Shown here one piece after another: positions 1 through 7,197 of a stretch of DNA of 30,102 nucleotides. The translations under genes and the position numbers were made by a program. The DNA is from Pseudomonadota bacterium (GTDB lineage Bacteria; Pseudomonadota; Gammaproteobacteria; Steroidobacterales; Steroidobacteraceae): the NCBI GenBank assembly GCA_023457495.1, contig JAEWLQ010000013.1:1-30102 (forward strand), given 5' to 3'. The notes under the pieces were generated by a model that worked only from the letters and a program-made list of their open reading frames with translations, searched no databases and had not been told where the DNA came from. Numbering within the stretch: position 1 is the first letter of the stretch; each line of letters starts with the position of its first letter.

Positions 1-31
1 CTGCCGCGGCGCGACAACCGCGCCGTCGCCG

Positions 32-481
32 TCATGCTGGCCTGCCGGCCGTGGGTCTTTTCGATGTTCGATGGATTAAAACGCCGCTGACCAGCAGCAG
101 CGCGAATGCCGCGAGCCACGCGTAGTAGCCGACCAGGAGCTCGTGCGCCTTGCCTTCCCGCGAGGCCTGCACGATCCAGTACAGGTTGAGGATGAAGCAG
201 GCGATGGCGACGCGGATGTAGAGCCCTGGCCGCGTGACGGCGGAGCGCCAGGCCAGTACGAACAACACCGGGAACACCACGTTGGTGAGCGCGCTCAGCA
301 GCCAGGGCACCGCGTCCGCCCATTGCTTCTCCTGCGAATTCCACAGCGGTTCCAGTGCGTAGCGGAACGCGAGCCAGCCCGGCACTTCGGCGGCCGCCGG
401 CAGGAACCACGAGGCGAGCCAGGCGAGCGCCGCGACGCCGCTCGTGAGGCGGATGTACGTTTCCAGCGGGGTGAGTTGCAC
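32..481 (-). CDS. Four-helix integral membrane protein of unknown function
   Basis: Encodes 149 residues from a GTG start at 481, five bases after the stop of the upstream lipoprotein gene, so translation is probably coupled. The open frame continues far upstream, but that part has no membrane-like composition and overlaps the lipoprotein gene in another frame, so I placed the start here. The product is strongly hydrophobic, with about four predicted helices (roughly residues 10-31, 59-80, 89-106 and 118-138) joined by short charged loops, and it ends in a basic tail. I do not recognise the family; it resembles generic small inner-membrane proteins. It is the last gene of the GNAT-MgtC-lipoprotein run and may act with those envelope proteins, which is inference from position only. 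Confidence 0.72.
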   Translation of the reverse strand: MQLTPLETYIRLTSGVAALAWLASWFLPAAAEVPGWLAFRYALEPLWNSQEKQWADAVPWLLSALTNVVFPVLFVLAWRSAVTRPGLYIRVAIACFILNLYWIVQASREGKAHELLVGYYAWLAAFALLLVSGVLIHRTSKRPTAGRPA

Positions 482-486
482 GATAG

Positions 487-996
487 CTAGGGCTGACGGG
501 GAAACTCGGCGTGAATCTCGTCTTCCGACTCCGACAGCTGGCACTGGCCTACGCCGCCGCCGGCCATGCCGCGCGACGGGCTGATCAGGGTGAAATTGCA
601 GCGCATGTGCTCGCCGTCGTCGGAATGCAGATTGGCGAGCACCTGCCCGCTGTAGGTCTTGATCATCTCCGAGCGCGATTCCGCGGCCCAGTAACGCCAG
701 GAGCCGCGGCGGCTCGGACGGCCCCAGCCGTCCCACAGAGGATCGAGCCGATCCACCCGCGTCTCGCTGGTGATCTGGAAGTACGTGCCCTTGAACACGC
801 GGCCGGTGCCGAAGCTCGCGGTGATGTTTCCGGAGATGCTGTCGGTGCTCTGCCAGGTGAAGCCCACCGGCTTTCGCGAACCGCTGACGCTGCCAGTGCC
901 GCTGCCGGCCGTCTGGCATCCGGCGAGGGCGAGCGAAGCCGCCAGCAGCGTGGCCGGCAGCAGTGCGCGGCGGATACCTCGGTTGAAATGCGGCAC
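487..996 (-). CDS. Small lipoprotein, unknown function
   Basis: 169 residues from a GTG at 996. The G of the start is the last base of the TAG stop of the mgtC-like gene (TAGTG overlap), with a purine-rich GGGGGA just upstream, which argues for coupled translation. The N-terminus is basic (NRGIRRALLP), followed by a hydrophobic stretch and the lipobox LALAGC (Cys about residue 26), so export and lipidation are likely. The mature part begins with a Gly/Ser/Thr-rich linker and then a compact, probably beta-rich domain with a FGTGRVFKGTYFQ segment and two Cys in the C-terminal half (CNFTLISPSRG, GQCQL). I cannot name the family. Position next to an MgtC-family protein suggests an envelope role, by context only. 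Confidence 0.75.
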   Translation of the reverse strand: MPHFNRGIRRALLPATLLAASLALAGCQTAGSGTGSVSGSRKPVGFTWQSTDSISGNITASFGTGRVFKGTYFQITSETRVDRLDPLWDGWGRPSRRGSWRYWAAESRSEMIKTYSGQVLANLHSDDGEHMRCNFTLISPSRGMAGGGVGQCQLSESEDEIHAEFPRQP

Positions 997-1688
997 TAGT
1001 CCCCCGTGGGCGATAGTTTGAATTCGATGACCGTCGCGTTCTCCTTCAGCGAATGCGCGAGGCGCGAGGCGGCGGTGCGGTCGGTGGTCTTGAGCGTCAT
1101 GCTGTGGCGGAGCACGCGGCCCTCGGTTTCCAGCCGGTAGCTGAAATTCGCGATGCTGAACGCGTGCTGCTTGATCAGCGCCCGCATGTCGTTCTCGGAC
1201 AACGTGCCGTCGTGAGCGTATTTCACATCGAAGTTGAAGTACGCCTGGGTCGGAACGCGCGTCTCGATCCAGCGGAACACCGAGAGCACCGCGAGCGTGA
1301 GCACGACCGAGACGACGAGAGGTAGATAGAGGCCGACGCCCGCGATGATGCCGATGGCGGCGGTGATCCAGATCGAGGCCGCGGTGGTGAGGCCGCGCAC
1401 GTTGAGTCCTTCCTTGACGATGACGCCCGCGCCGAGAAAGCCGATGCCGGTCATGATGCCCTGCGCCATGCGCGTCGGGTCGAGCCGCACCTCGGAGCTG
1501 CCACGCACCCATTCATCCTCGTAGACCGTCACGAGCATGAGCAGCGAGGAGGCCAGGCAGACGAGCACGTGGGTGCGCAGTCCGGCGGGGCGGCCGTGGA
1601 ATGAGCGCTCGTAGCCGATGCACGCGCCCGCGGCGAGCGCGGCCACGAGCCTCAGCATCATTTCGATTTCAGTGGCGGAAAGTGTCAT
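996..1688 (-). CDS. MgtC/SapB family membrane protein
   Basis: 230 residues, ATG at 1688. The N-terminal half is the MgtC/SapB membrane domain: hydrophobic helices starting near residue 8, the early GYERSFHGRPAGLRTH segment, and the family signature GIGFLGAGVIVKEG followed by VRGLTTAASIW at about residues 80-110. The C-terminal 80 residues form a soluble domain that looks like the ACT-like tail of longer MgtC proteins (HSMTLKTTDRTAASRL). Characterised members are linked to survival in low Mg2+ and to control of the F-type ATPase in intracellular pathogens; many environmental homologues have no known role, so I assign the family only. It lies 33 bases after the GNAT-like gene and overlaps the lipoprotein start. 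No PhoP box or leader peptide was recognised upstream. Confidence 0.9.
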   Translation of the reverse strand: MTLSATEIEMMLRLVAALAAGACIGYERSFHGRPAGLRTHVLVCLASSLLMLVTVYEDEWVRGSSEVRLDPTRMAQGIMTGIGFLGAGVIVKEGLNVRGLTTAASIWITAAIGIIAGVGLYLPLVVSVVLTLAVLSVFRWIETRVPTQAYFNFDVKYAHDGTLSENDMRALIKQHAFSIANFSYRLETEGRVLRHSMTLKTTDRTAASRLAHSLKENATVIEFKLSPTGD

Positions 1689-1721
1689 CAGGCAGGAGGG
1701 TGGCGCGACAGAGGAGCGCCG

Positions 1722-2450
1722 TCAATGCATCCGGCGGCGGCGACGTTCGAGCGCCTTCCGGATCACGCTGATCCAGTTGGCGAGGTTCAGCGGGCACAGG
1801 CAGATGAGCATGTCGCCCTGGTCGTGGCCGGGGTTGGCGTTCGCGAAGAAGCGGATGTCGGGGTCGGCAAGCTCGGATTCGGTCAGCGGCGCGGTCGTGT
1901 CCAGCAGCCGCTTGCGGCCCGACCGCAGGACCAAGCCGCTCGCGGGCCGCCAGCCGCTGCCGTAAATCTCCACCGCCAGCTGGTCCATGAGTGCGCGCTC
2001 GGTATCCGGCGTCGGCACCTCCCGCCGTGGCCAGAAGATCCGGAAATTGCGCGGCAGCAGCAGGTAGCTCTTGTAGCTGTAGCTGTCGAAGAACCAGTAG
2101 ATAGGGCGAAGAGGGTAACGGAGCCGCGCGCGCAGCCAGGTGCGCAGGCCCAGCTTCTGGACCAGGTTGCGCCCGCGCCAGGGCTCGCGGATCAGCACGT
2201 GGGTCGTGAGGACCACGGCAATGGGGCGGCCCCGGAACCGCGCCGGGACCACATCGGTGGTGGCCATGCCGACGAGTTGCCCATCGACCCGGAACATCGC
2301 GATGCGCTCGCGCCGGAAGAGCTCGGTTTCCGCGTACCACCGCTCGACGTCGAAAAACTGGCGATTGAGATCCCAGAGCTCCTGCCAGTCCTGCTCCTTC
2401 AGGGCCGCGGCCGGCTTCAGGATGGTTCTAATTCGGCCTTGCCCGGTCAT
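1722..2450 (-). CDS. GNAT-like acyltransferase-fold protein
   Basis: 242 residues, ATG at 2450, first gene of the minus-strand run and divergent from lhr. The middle resembles the acetyl-CoA-binding core of GNAT proteins: a beta strand MFRVDGQLVGMATTDVV, a strand AVVLTTHVLIREP, then WRGRNLVQKLGLRTWLRARL, which matches the shape of motif A (RGxGxx loop plus helix) though it is not the classic Q/RxxGxG/A. A Tyr/Phe-rich patch follows (IYWFFDSYSYKSYLLLP). The C-terminal third (LADPDIRFFANANPGHDQ) is unlike common GNATs, and the protein ends in an Arg-rich tail. Substrate unknown. A divergent GNAT relative is my best reading; a structural prediction would decide it. Confidence 0.7.
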   Translation of the reverse strand: MTGQGRIRTILKPAAALKEQDWQELWDLNRQFFDVERWYAETELFRRERIAMFRVDGQLVGMATTDVVPARFRGRPIAVVLTTHVLIREPWRGRNLVQKLGLRTWLRARLRYPLRPIYWFFDSYSYKSYLLLPRNFRIFWPRREVPTPDTERALMDQLAVEIYGSGWRPASGLVLRSGRKRLLDTTAPLTESELADPDIRFFANANPGHDQGDMLICLCPLNLANWISVIRKALERRRRRMH

Positions 2451-2575
2451 GGGCTGAGTGTGGCACGGCGGATGGTGGGCTCGGCAGCCGCGAAATCAGG
2501 CAGTTGCGTGTCCAGTACGCCGACGCGCTCGCCACTGTATGGACGCCTCCGGCAGCCGCCGATAAGGTGCGGCTC
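2451..2575. promoter_or_regulatory. Divergent intergenic region between GNAT-like gene and lhr
   Basis: 125 bases separate the two divergent starts and must carry both promoters. I see no convincing -35/-10 pair on either strand. The only clear signal is the ribosome binding site AAGGTG at about 2564-2569, six bases before the ATG at 2576. It decides the lhr start over the upstream in-frame start at 2504, which lacks such a signal. Confidence 0.45.
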
Positions 2576-5500
2576 ATGCCCCTCCCGCAATTCCATCCCG
2601 CCGTTCAGGCGTGGTTTTCCCACGCTTTTCCCGGCGGCGCCACCGCCGCGCAGCTCGAAGCCTGGCCCGCGATCGCGGGCGGCGGACATGCGCTGATCGC
2701 CGCGCCTACGGGTTCCGGCAAGACCCTCGCCGCGTTCCTCGCCGCCATCGATTCGCTGATGCGCGAGGGTGCGGCGGGGCAGCTCCAGGACGTCACGCGC
2801 GTCGTGTACGTGTCGCCGCTCAAGGCGCTGTCGAACGACATCCAGCGCAACCTCGAAGCGCCGCTCGAAGGGATCTCGAAGGAGCTGATCTCGCTCGGCC
2901 TGCAGGCGCCGGCGATCCGCGCCCAGGTTCGCACGGGAGATACCTCGCAGACCGAGCGGGCGATGATGCGCCGCGTACCCCCGCACATCCTGGTGACCAC
3001 GCCCGAGTCGCTCTATCTACTCCTCACGAGCGTGTCCGGGCGAGAGATGCTCTCCACCGTGCGCACCGTGATCGTCGACGAAATCCACGCCGTCGCGCAG
3101 ACCAAACGCGGTGCGCACCTGTCGCTAACCCTCGAGCGCCTCGCCGCGAACGCCACGCAACCCATCCAGCGCATCGGCCTCTCCGCCACCCAGAAACCCA
3201 TCGAACTAGTCGCCCAGTTCCTGGTGGGAAATGGGGACACTCCCCATTTCCTGGCAAAAGGGGACGGACCTCAGATCGAAATCGATCTGGGGGGCTTGGC
3301 GCCGGCCGCTCCGCAACGAAGCAACCTCCCCATCATCGTGAACAGCGGGCACGTCCGCGAGCGCGACATCAACCTCGTGATACCGCCCGTGCCGCTCGAA
3401 GCGGTGATGTCGGGCGAGGCGTGGGCCCTCGTGTACGACCAGCTCGCGCAGCTCATCAACGAGCACCACACGACGCTGATCTTCGCGAACACCCGCCGCA
3501 TGGTGGAGCGCGTCTCGCGCCATCTCGCGGAACGGCTCGGCGAAACGGCCGTCGCTGCGCATCACGGCTCACTATCGAAGGAAACGCGGTTCGATGCCGA
3601 GCAGCGCCTGAAAGCAGGCTCGCTCAAGGTCATGGTCGCCACCGCCTCGCTCGAGCTCGGCATCGACATCGGCGACGTCGAGCTGGTCTGCCAGCTCGGC
3701 AGCCCGCGCAGCATCTCGACCTTCCTGCAGCGCGTCGGCCGGGCTAACCACTCGGTCGGTGGCGTGCCGAAGGGCCGTATCTTCCCGGCGAGCCGCGACG
3801 AGCTGGTCGACTGCACCGCGCTGCTGGATTCCGTGCGGCGCGGCGAGCTCGACGCACTGCAGATCCCCGACCACCCGCTCGACGTGTTGTCGCAGCAGAT
3901 CGTCGCCGAGGTCGCGGCGCGCGAATACGGCGAAGACGAGTTGTTCGACCTCGTGCGCCGCGCCTATCCCTATCGCAACCTCGAGCGCCGCGATTTCGAC
4001 GCGGTCGTGCGCATGCTCGCCGACGGCATCGCCACGCAACGCGGCCGCCGCGGCGCCTATCTGCATCGCGACGCGGTCAATCGCATCCTGCGCGCGCGGA
4101 AGGGCGCGCGACTGACGGCGATCACCTGCGGCGGCGCAATTCCCGACAACGCGGATTACCAGGTGATCCTCGAGCCCGCCGGCATCTTCGTCGGCACGCT
4201 GAACGAGGACTTCGCCATCGAAAGCCTCGCCGGCGACGTTTTTCAGCTCGGAAACACCTCGTATCGCATCCTGCGCGTGGAGGCCGGCCGCGTGCGAGTG
4301 GAAGACGCGAAGGGCCAGCCGCCCAGCATCCCGTTCTGGCTCGGCGAGGCGCCCGCGCGTACGGATGAATTGTCCGCGTCCGTCTCGCGGCTGCGCGCCG
4401 ACATCGAGGCGCTGCTTCCCGAGGTCAACGCGCAGACCCTGGCCGCGGCCATCGAAACGGTGACCGCGCGTTACCAGCTGGCCGAACCCGCCGCGCGCCA
4501 GCTCGTCGAGTACCTCGCGGGCGCCAAGGCCGTGCTCACCAAACTACCGACGCTGGACACCTTGGTGTTCGAGCGCTTCTTCGACGAATCCGGCGGCATG
4601 CAGCTCGTCATCCACGCTCCCTACGGCGCGCGCGTGAACCGCGCCTTCGGCCTCGCGCTGCGCAAGAAGTTCTGCCGCACCTTCAACTTCGAGCTGCAGG
4701 CCGCGGCCACCGAGGACGCGATCGTCCTCTCGCTTGGCGAGACGCACAGCTTCGAGCTCGCGAGCGTCGCGCGTTTTCTCAACAGCAAGACCGTCGAGGA
4801 CACGCTGATCCAGGCGATGCTCGACTCGCCGATGTTCGGCGCGCGCTGGCGCTGGAACGCCAGCATCTCTCTCGCGATCCGCCGCGCCTCCGGCGGCAAG
4901 CGCACGCCGCCAAACATCCAGCGCATGGCGGCCGAGGACCTCATCGCGGTCGTATTCCCCGACCAGATCGCCTGCGCCGAGAATCTCTCCGGCCCGCGCG
5001 AGATCCCCGATCACCCGCTGGTCAAACAAACCCTGCAGGATTGCCTGCACGAGGCCATGGATATCGATGGCCTCAGGAACCTGCTGCGCGGCCTCGAAGG
5101 CGGCGATATCAAGGTGGTCGCGCGTGACCTGCCGCAGCCATCGCCACTCGCCGCGGAAATCCTCGGCGCCCGCCCGTACGCCTTCCTCGACGACGCGCCG
5201 CTCGAGGAGCGTCGGACGAACGCGGTATCACAGCGTCGCTGGCTCGATCCCGAAACCGCCGCCGACATGGGACGGCTCGATCCGGCTGCTATTGCCGAAG
5301 TGCGAGAGGAAGCCTGGCCCGACGCCGCGACGCCCGACGAGCTGCATGACGCGCTCAACACGCAAGGCCTCATCACCGAAGGCGAGGGCGTCGCGAACAA
5401 CTGGACCCGCCACCTCGATGCGCTGATCTCGGCCAACCGCGCGACCCGGCTCGCCGACGGCGAACACACGTTCTGGGTCTGCGCCGAATGCCTGCCGATG

Positions 5501-6949
5501 ATTCAGGCTATCTACCCGCAGGGCCAGCTGGATCCACAGATCAGCGCGCCGCCCGACCACGCCGGCAAGACCTGGTCGCGCGAGGACGCCATCCGCGAGC
5601 TCGTGCGCGGACGGCTGCAGGCGCTCGGACCCGTCACCGCGCGCGATCTCGCCGAAACCCTGGCGCTGGGCGCGACCGACATCGACGTCGCGCTGATCGA
5701 ACTCGAGAGCGAAGGCTTCGTGCTGCGCGGCCAGTTCACGCCCGAGGCCACGCTCGAGTGGTGCGAGCGTCGCCTGCTCGCGCGCATCAACCGCTATACC
5801 ATCAAGACCCTGCGCGCCGAGATCGAGCCGGTTTCGCCCGCGGATTTCATGCGCTTCCTGTTCGAATGGCAGGGCGTGACCCGCCTGCCGAAGCCCGAGG
5901 GCACCGAAAGTCTCGCGGCTGTCGTCTCGCAGCTCGAGGGCTACGAACTACCGGCCGCCGCCTGGGAAGGCGACGTGCTGCCCGCGCGGCTCAACGAATA
6001 CGATCCGCACTGGCTGGACAGTCTGTGCCTTTCGGGCCGCGCGCTCTGGGCCCGGCTCACGCCCGCGAAGAGCGCGGGTGCCTCCCCGGTGCACACGACC
6101 CCCATCGCGCTCGTGACCCGCCGCAACTGGGGCCTGTGGAACGCGCTGGCCGACGCGCCGCACGAGGAACTGCAGCTCTCGCACGGCGCACGTGCGATGT
6201 TTGACTACTTCAAGGAACACGGCGCGTCCTTCTTCGACGATCTCGTCTCCGGAACCAAACTACTGCGCTCGCAGGCAGAAACCGCGCTCGGCGAGCTCGT
6301 TTCCGCGGGCCTCGTCAATGCCGACAGCTTCAGCGGCCTGCGCGCGCTGCTGATTCCCTCCGACAAGAAGCGCCAGCTCGTCGCGCGCCGCCGGCGCGTC
6401 GCCCTTTTCGGGCTCGAGGACGCGGGCCGCTGGAGCCTGATCCGCAAGGGACACAAGACCGAGGACACCGCGGCCCTCGAGCAGGTGGCCGACATCCTGT
6501 TGCGCCGCTACGGCGTCGTCTTCCGCCGCGTGCTCGAGCGCGAAGCGGACTGGCTTCCGCCCTGGCACGCCATGCTGCGCGTATTCCGGCGGCTCGAGGC
6601 GCAGGGAAAGATCCGTGGCGGCAGGTTCGTCGCGGGCATGGCGGGCGAGCAGTACGCGCTGCCGGAAGCGGTCGCCGCGCTGCGCGCCGCACGCAAGCAG
6701 GAGCCGAAAGGCGATTTTGTTTCGTTGAGTGCGGCCGACCCGCTCAACCTCACCGGCATCATCACGCCCGGAGAGCGCGTGCCGGCGCTGGCGAAGAATC
6801 GCGTGCTCTATCGCGACGGCGTGCCAGTCGCGATCCACGCGGGAGGCGAGTCGAACTTCATCGTCGAGATGGAGCCGGGGCGCGAGTGGGAGGCGCGGCA
6901 GGCCTTGCTGCGCAAGAACATGGCTCCTTCATCTTCGCGAGCTTCCTGA
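2576..6949 (+). CDS. lhr: Lhr-type ATP-dependent DNA helicase (superfamily 2)
   Basis: 1457 residues, the usual size of full-length Lhr. The N-terminal Lhr-core shows motif I APTGSGKTLAAF (about residue 42), motif II VDEIHAV (about 165), motif III LSATQKP (about 200), motif V SLELGIDIGDVELV and motif VI QRVGRANHS (about 385), followed by a winged-helix and the Lhr-specific domain. The long C-terminal half (from about residue 860) is the Lhr-CTD, with winged-helix-like repeats (RELVRGRLQALGPVTARDL). Lhr translocates 3' to 5' on single-stranded DNA, unwinds RNA:DNA hybrids and is implicated in DNA repair. An in-frame REP-like palindrome between motif III and the second RecA-like domain adds about 15 residues (218-232). 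No gene lies within 200 bases downstream on the same strand, so it is probably monocistronic. Confidence 0.95.
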   Translation: MPLPQFHPAVQAWFSHAFPGGATAAQLEAWPAIAGGGHALIAAPTGSGKTLAAFLAAIDSLMREGAAGQLQDVTRVVYVSPLKALSNDIQRNLEAPLEGISKELISLGLQAPAIRAQVRTGDTSQTERAMMRRVPPHILVTTPESLYLLLTSVSGREMLSTVRTVIVDEIHAVAQTKRGAHLSLTLERLAANATQPIQRIGLSATQKPIELVAQFLVGNGDTPHFLAKGDGPQIEIDLGGLAPAAPQRSNLPIIVNSGHVRERDINLVIPPVPLEAVMSGEAWALVYDQLAQLINEHHTTLIFANTRRMVERVSRHLAERLGETAVAAHHGSLSKETRFDAEQRLKAGSLKVMVATASLELGIDIGDVELVCQLGSPRSISTFLQRVGRANHSVGGVPKGRIFPASRDELVDCTALLDSVRRGELDALQIPDHPLDVLSQQIVAEVAAREYGEDELFDLVRRAYPYRNLERRDFDAVVRMLADGIATQRGRRGAYLHRDAVNRILRARKGARLTAITCGGAIPDNADYQVILEPAGIFVGTLNEDFAIESLAGDVFQLGNTSYRILRVEAGRVRVEDAKGQPPSIPFWLGEAPARTDELSASVSRLRADIEALLPEVNAQTLAAAIETVTARYQLAEPAARQLVEYLAGAKAVLTKLPTLDTLVFERFFDESGGMQLVIHAPYGARVNRAFGLALRKKFCRTFNFELQAAATEDAIVLSLGETHSFELASVARFLNSKTVEDTLIQAMLDSPMFGARWRWNASISLAIRRASGGKRTPPNIQRMAAEDLIAVVFPDQIACAENLSGPREIPDHPLVKQTLQDCLHEAMDIDGLRNLLRGLEGGDIKVVARDLPQPSPLAAEILGARPYAFLDDAPLEERRTNAVSQRRWLDPETAADMGRLDPAAIAEVREEAWPDAATPDELHDALNTQGLITEGEGVANNWTRHLDALISANRATRLADGEHTFWVCAECLPMIQAIYPQGQLDPQISAPPDHAGKTWSREDAIRELVRGRLQALGPVTARDLAETLALGATDIDVALIELESEGFVLRGQFTPEATLEWCERRLLARINRYTIKTLRAEIEPVSPADFMRFLFEWQGVTRLPKPEGTESLAAVVSQLEGYELPAAAWEGDVLPARLNEYDPHWLDSLCLSGRALWARLTPAKSAGASPVHTTPIALVTRRNWGLWNALADAPHEELQLSHGARAMFDYFKEHGASFFDDLVSGTKLLRSQAETALGELVSAGLVNADSFSGLRALLIPSDKKRQLVARRRRVALFGLEDAGRWSLIRKGHKTEDTAALEQVADILLRRYGVVFRRVLEREADWLPPWHAMLRVFRRLEAQGKIRGGRFVAGMAGEQYALPEAVAALRAARKQEPKGDFVSLSAADPLNLTGIITPGERVPALAKNRVLYRDGVPVAIHAGGESNFIVEMEPGREWEARQALLRKNMAPSSSRAS
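3226..3270 (+). repeat. REP-like palindrome embedded in lhr
   Basis: Bases 3227-3237 (GGAAATGGGGA) and 3241-3251 (TCCCCATTTCC) are perfect 11-bp inverted arms around the spacer CAC. A second half-copy follows in direct orientation (GCAAAAGGGGACGGACC, 3255-3270-ish). The AAATGGGGAC core resembles the REP sequences mobilised by IS200-like REP-associated tyrosine transposases (RAYT); that comparison is from memory of the motif style. The unit keeps the lhr reading frame open and is translated as roughly VGNGDTPHFLAKGDG. Confidence 0.7.
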
Positions 6950-7197
6950 AAGCGCAACTCCCACGCGAAATTGGCCCTCTGCCACGTCGCGGGAAACTGT
7001 GACGCAATGGCGGTTGGCGCCGCCAAACTATTCCTCCTCGCACCTATCCAGACAAGAAAAACCCGCGGAGGGTGAGAGAAGTCGGTGCCTCGCGACACTT
7101 GTATAGGCAGGTCTCGAAAAACGTCGCCGTAATCGAAAGAACCGGCGACGGGTTCCCTGCGGACAGGTGAAGGTCAATCAGGGTGGGTCGACTTACT
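6950..7197 (+). promoter_or_regulatory. Intergenic leader with two stem-loops upstream of the FN3 gene
   Basis: This 248-base gap holds no credible gene. A 6-bp hairpin (TGGCGG 7008-7013, loop TTGGCG, CCGCCA 7020-7025) has no T-run, so it is a poor terminator for lhr. A larger nested structure lies at 7107-7160: outer stem GCAGG/CCTGC (7107-7111 with 7156-7160), inner stem CGTCGCCG/CGGCGACG (7122-7129 with 7143-7150), with TCGAAA present in both the internal and the terminal loop. I found no strong -35/-10 pair. The structure lies in what is likely the 5' untranslated region of the accessory operon. Confidence 0.4.

Noticed and set aside
482..919. Upstream extension of the membrane protein frame (32-919)
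   Set aside because: The extension is Arg/His-rich, lacks membrane character and lies antiparallel-frame over the lipoprotein gene; the GTG at 481 fits the operon spacing.
2611..3747. 378-residue open frame overlapping lhr on the same strand
   Set aside because: Arg/Ala/His-rich out-of-frame shadow with no motifs; lhr in the other frame has all helicase motifs.
7080..7197. Possible c-di-GMP (GEMM) riboswitch upstream of the FN3 gene
   Set aside because: The paired elements and loops do not show the conserved GEMM tetraloop-receptor arrangement; kept only as an unnamed stem-loop.
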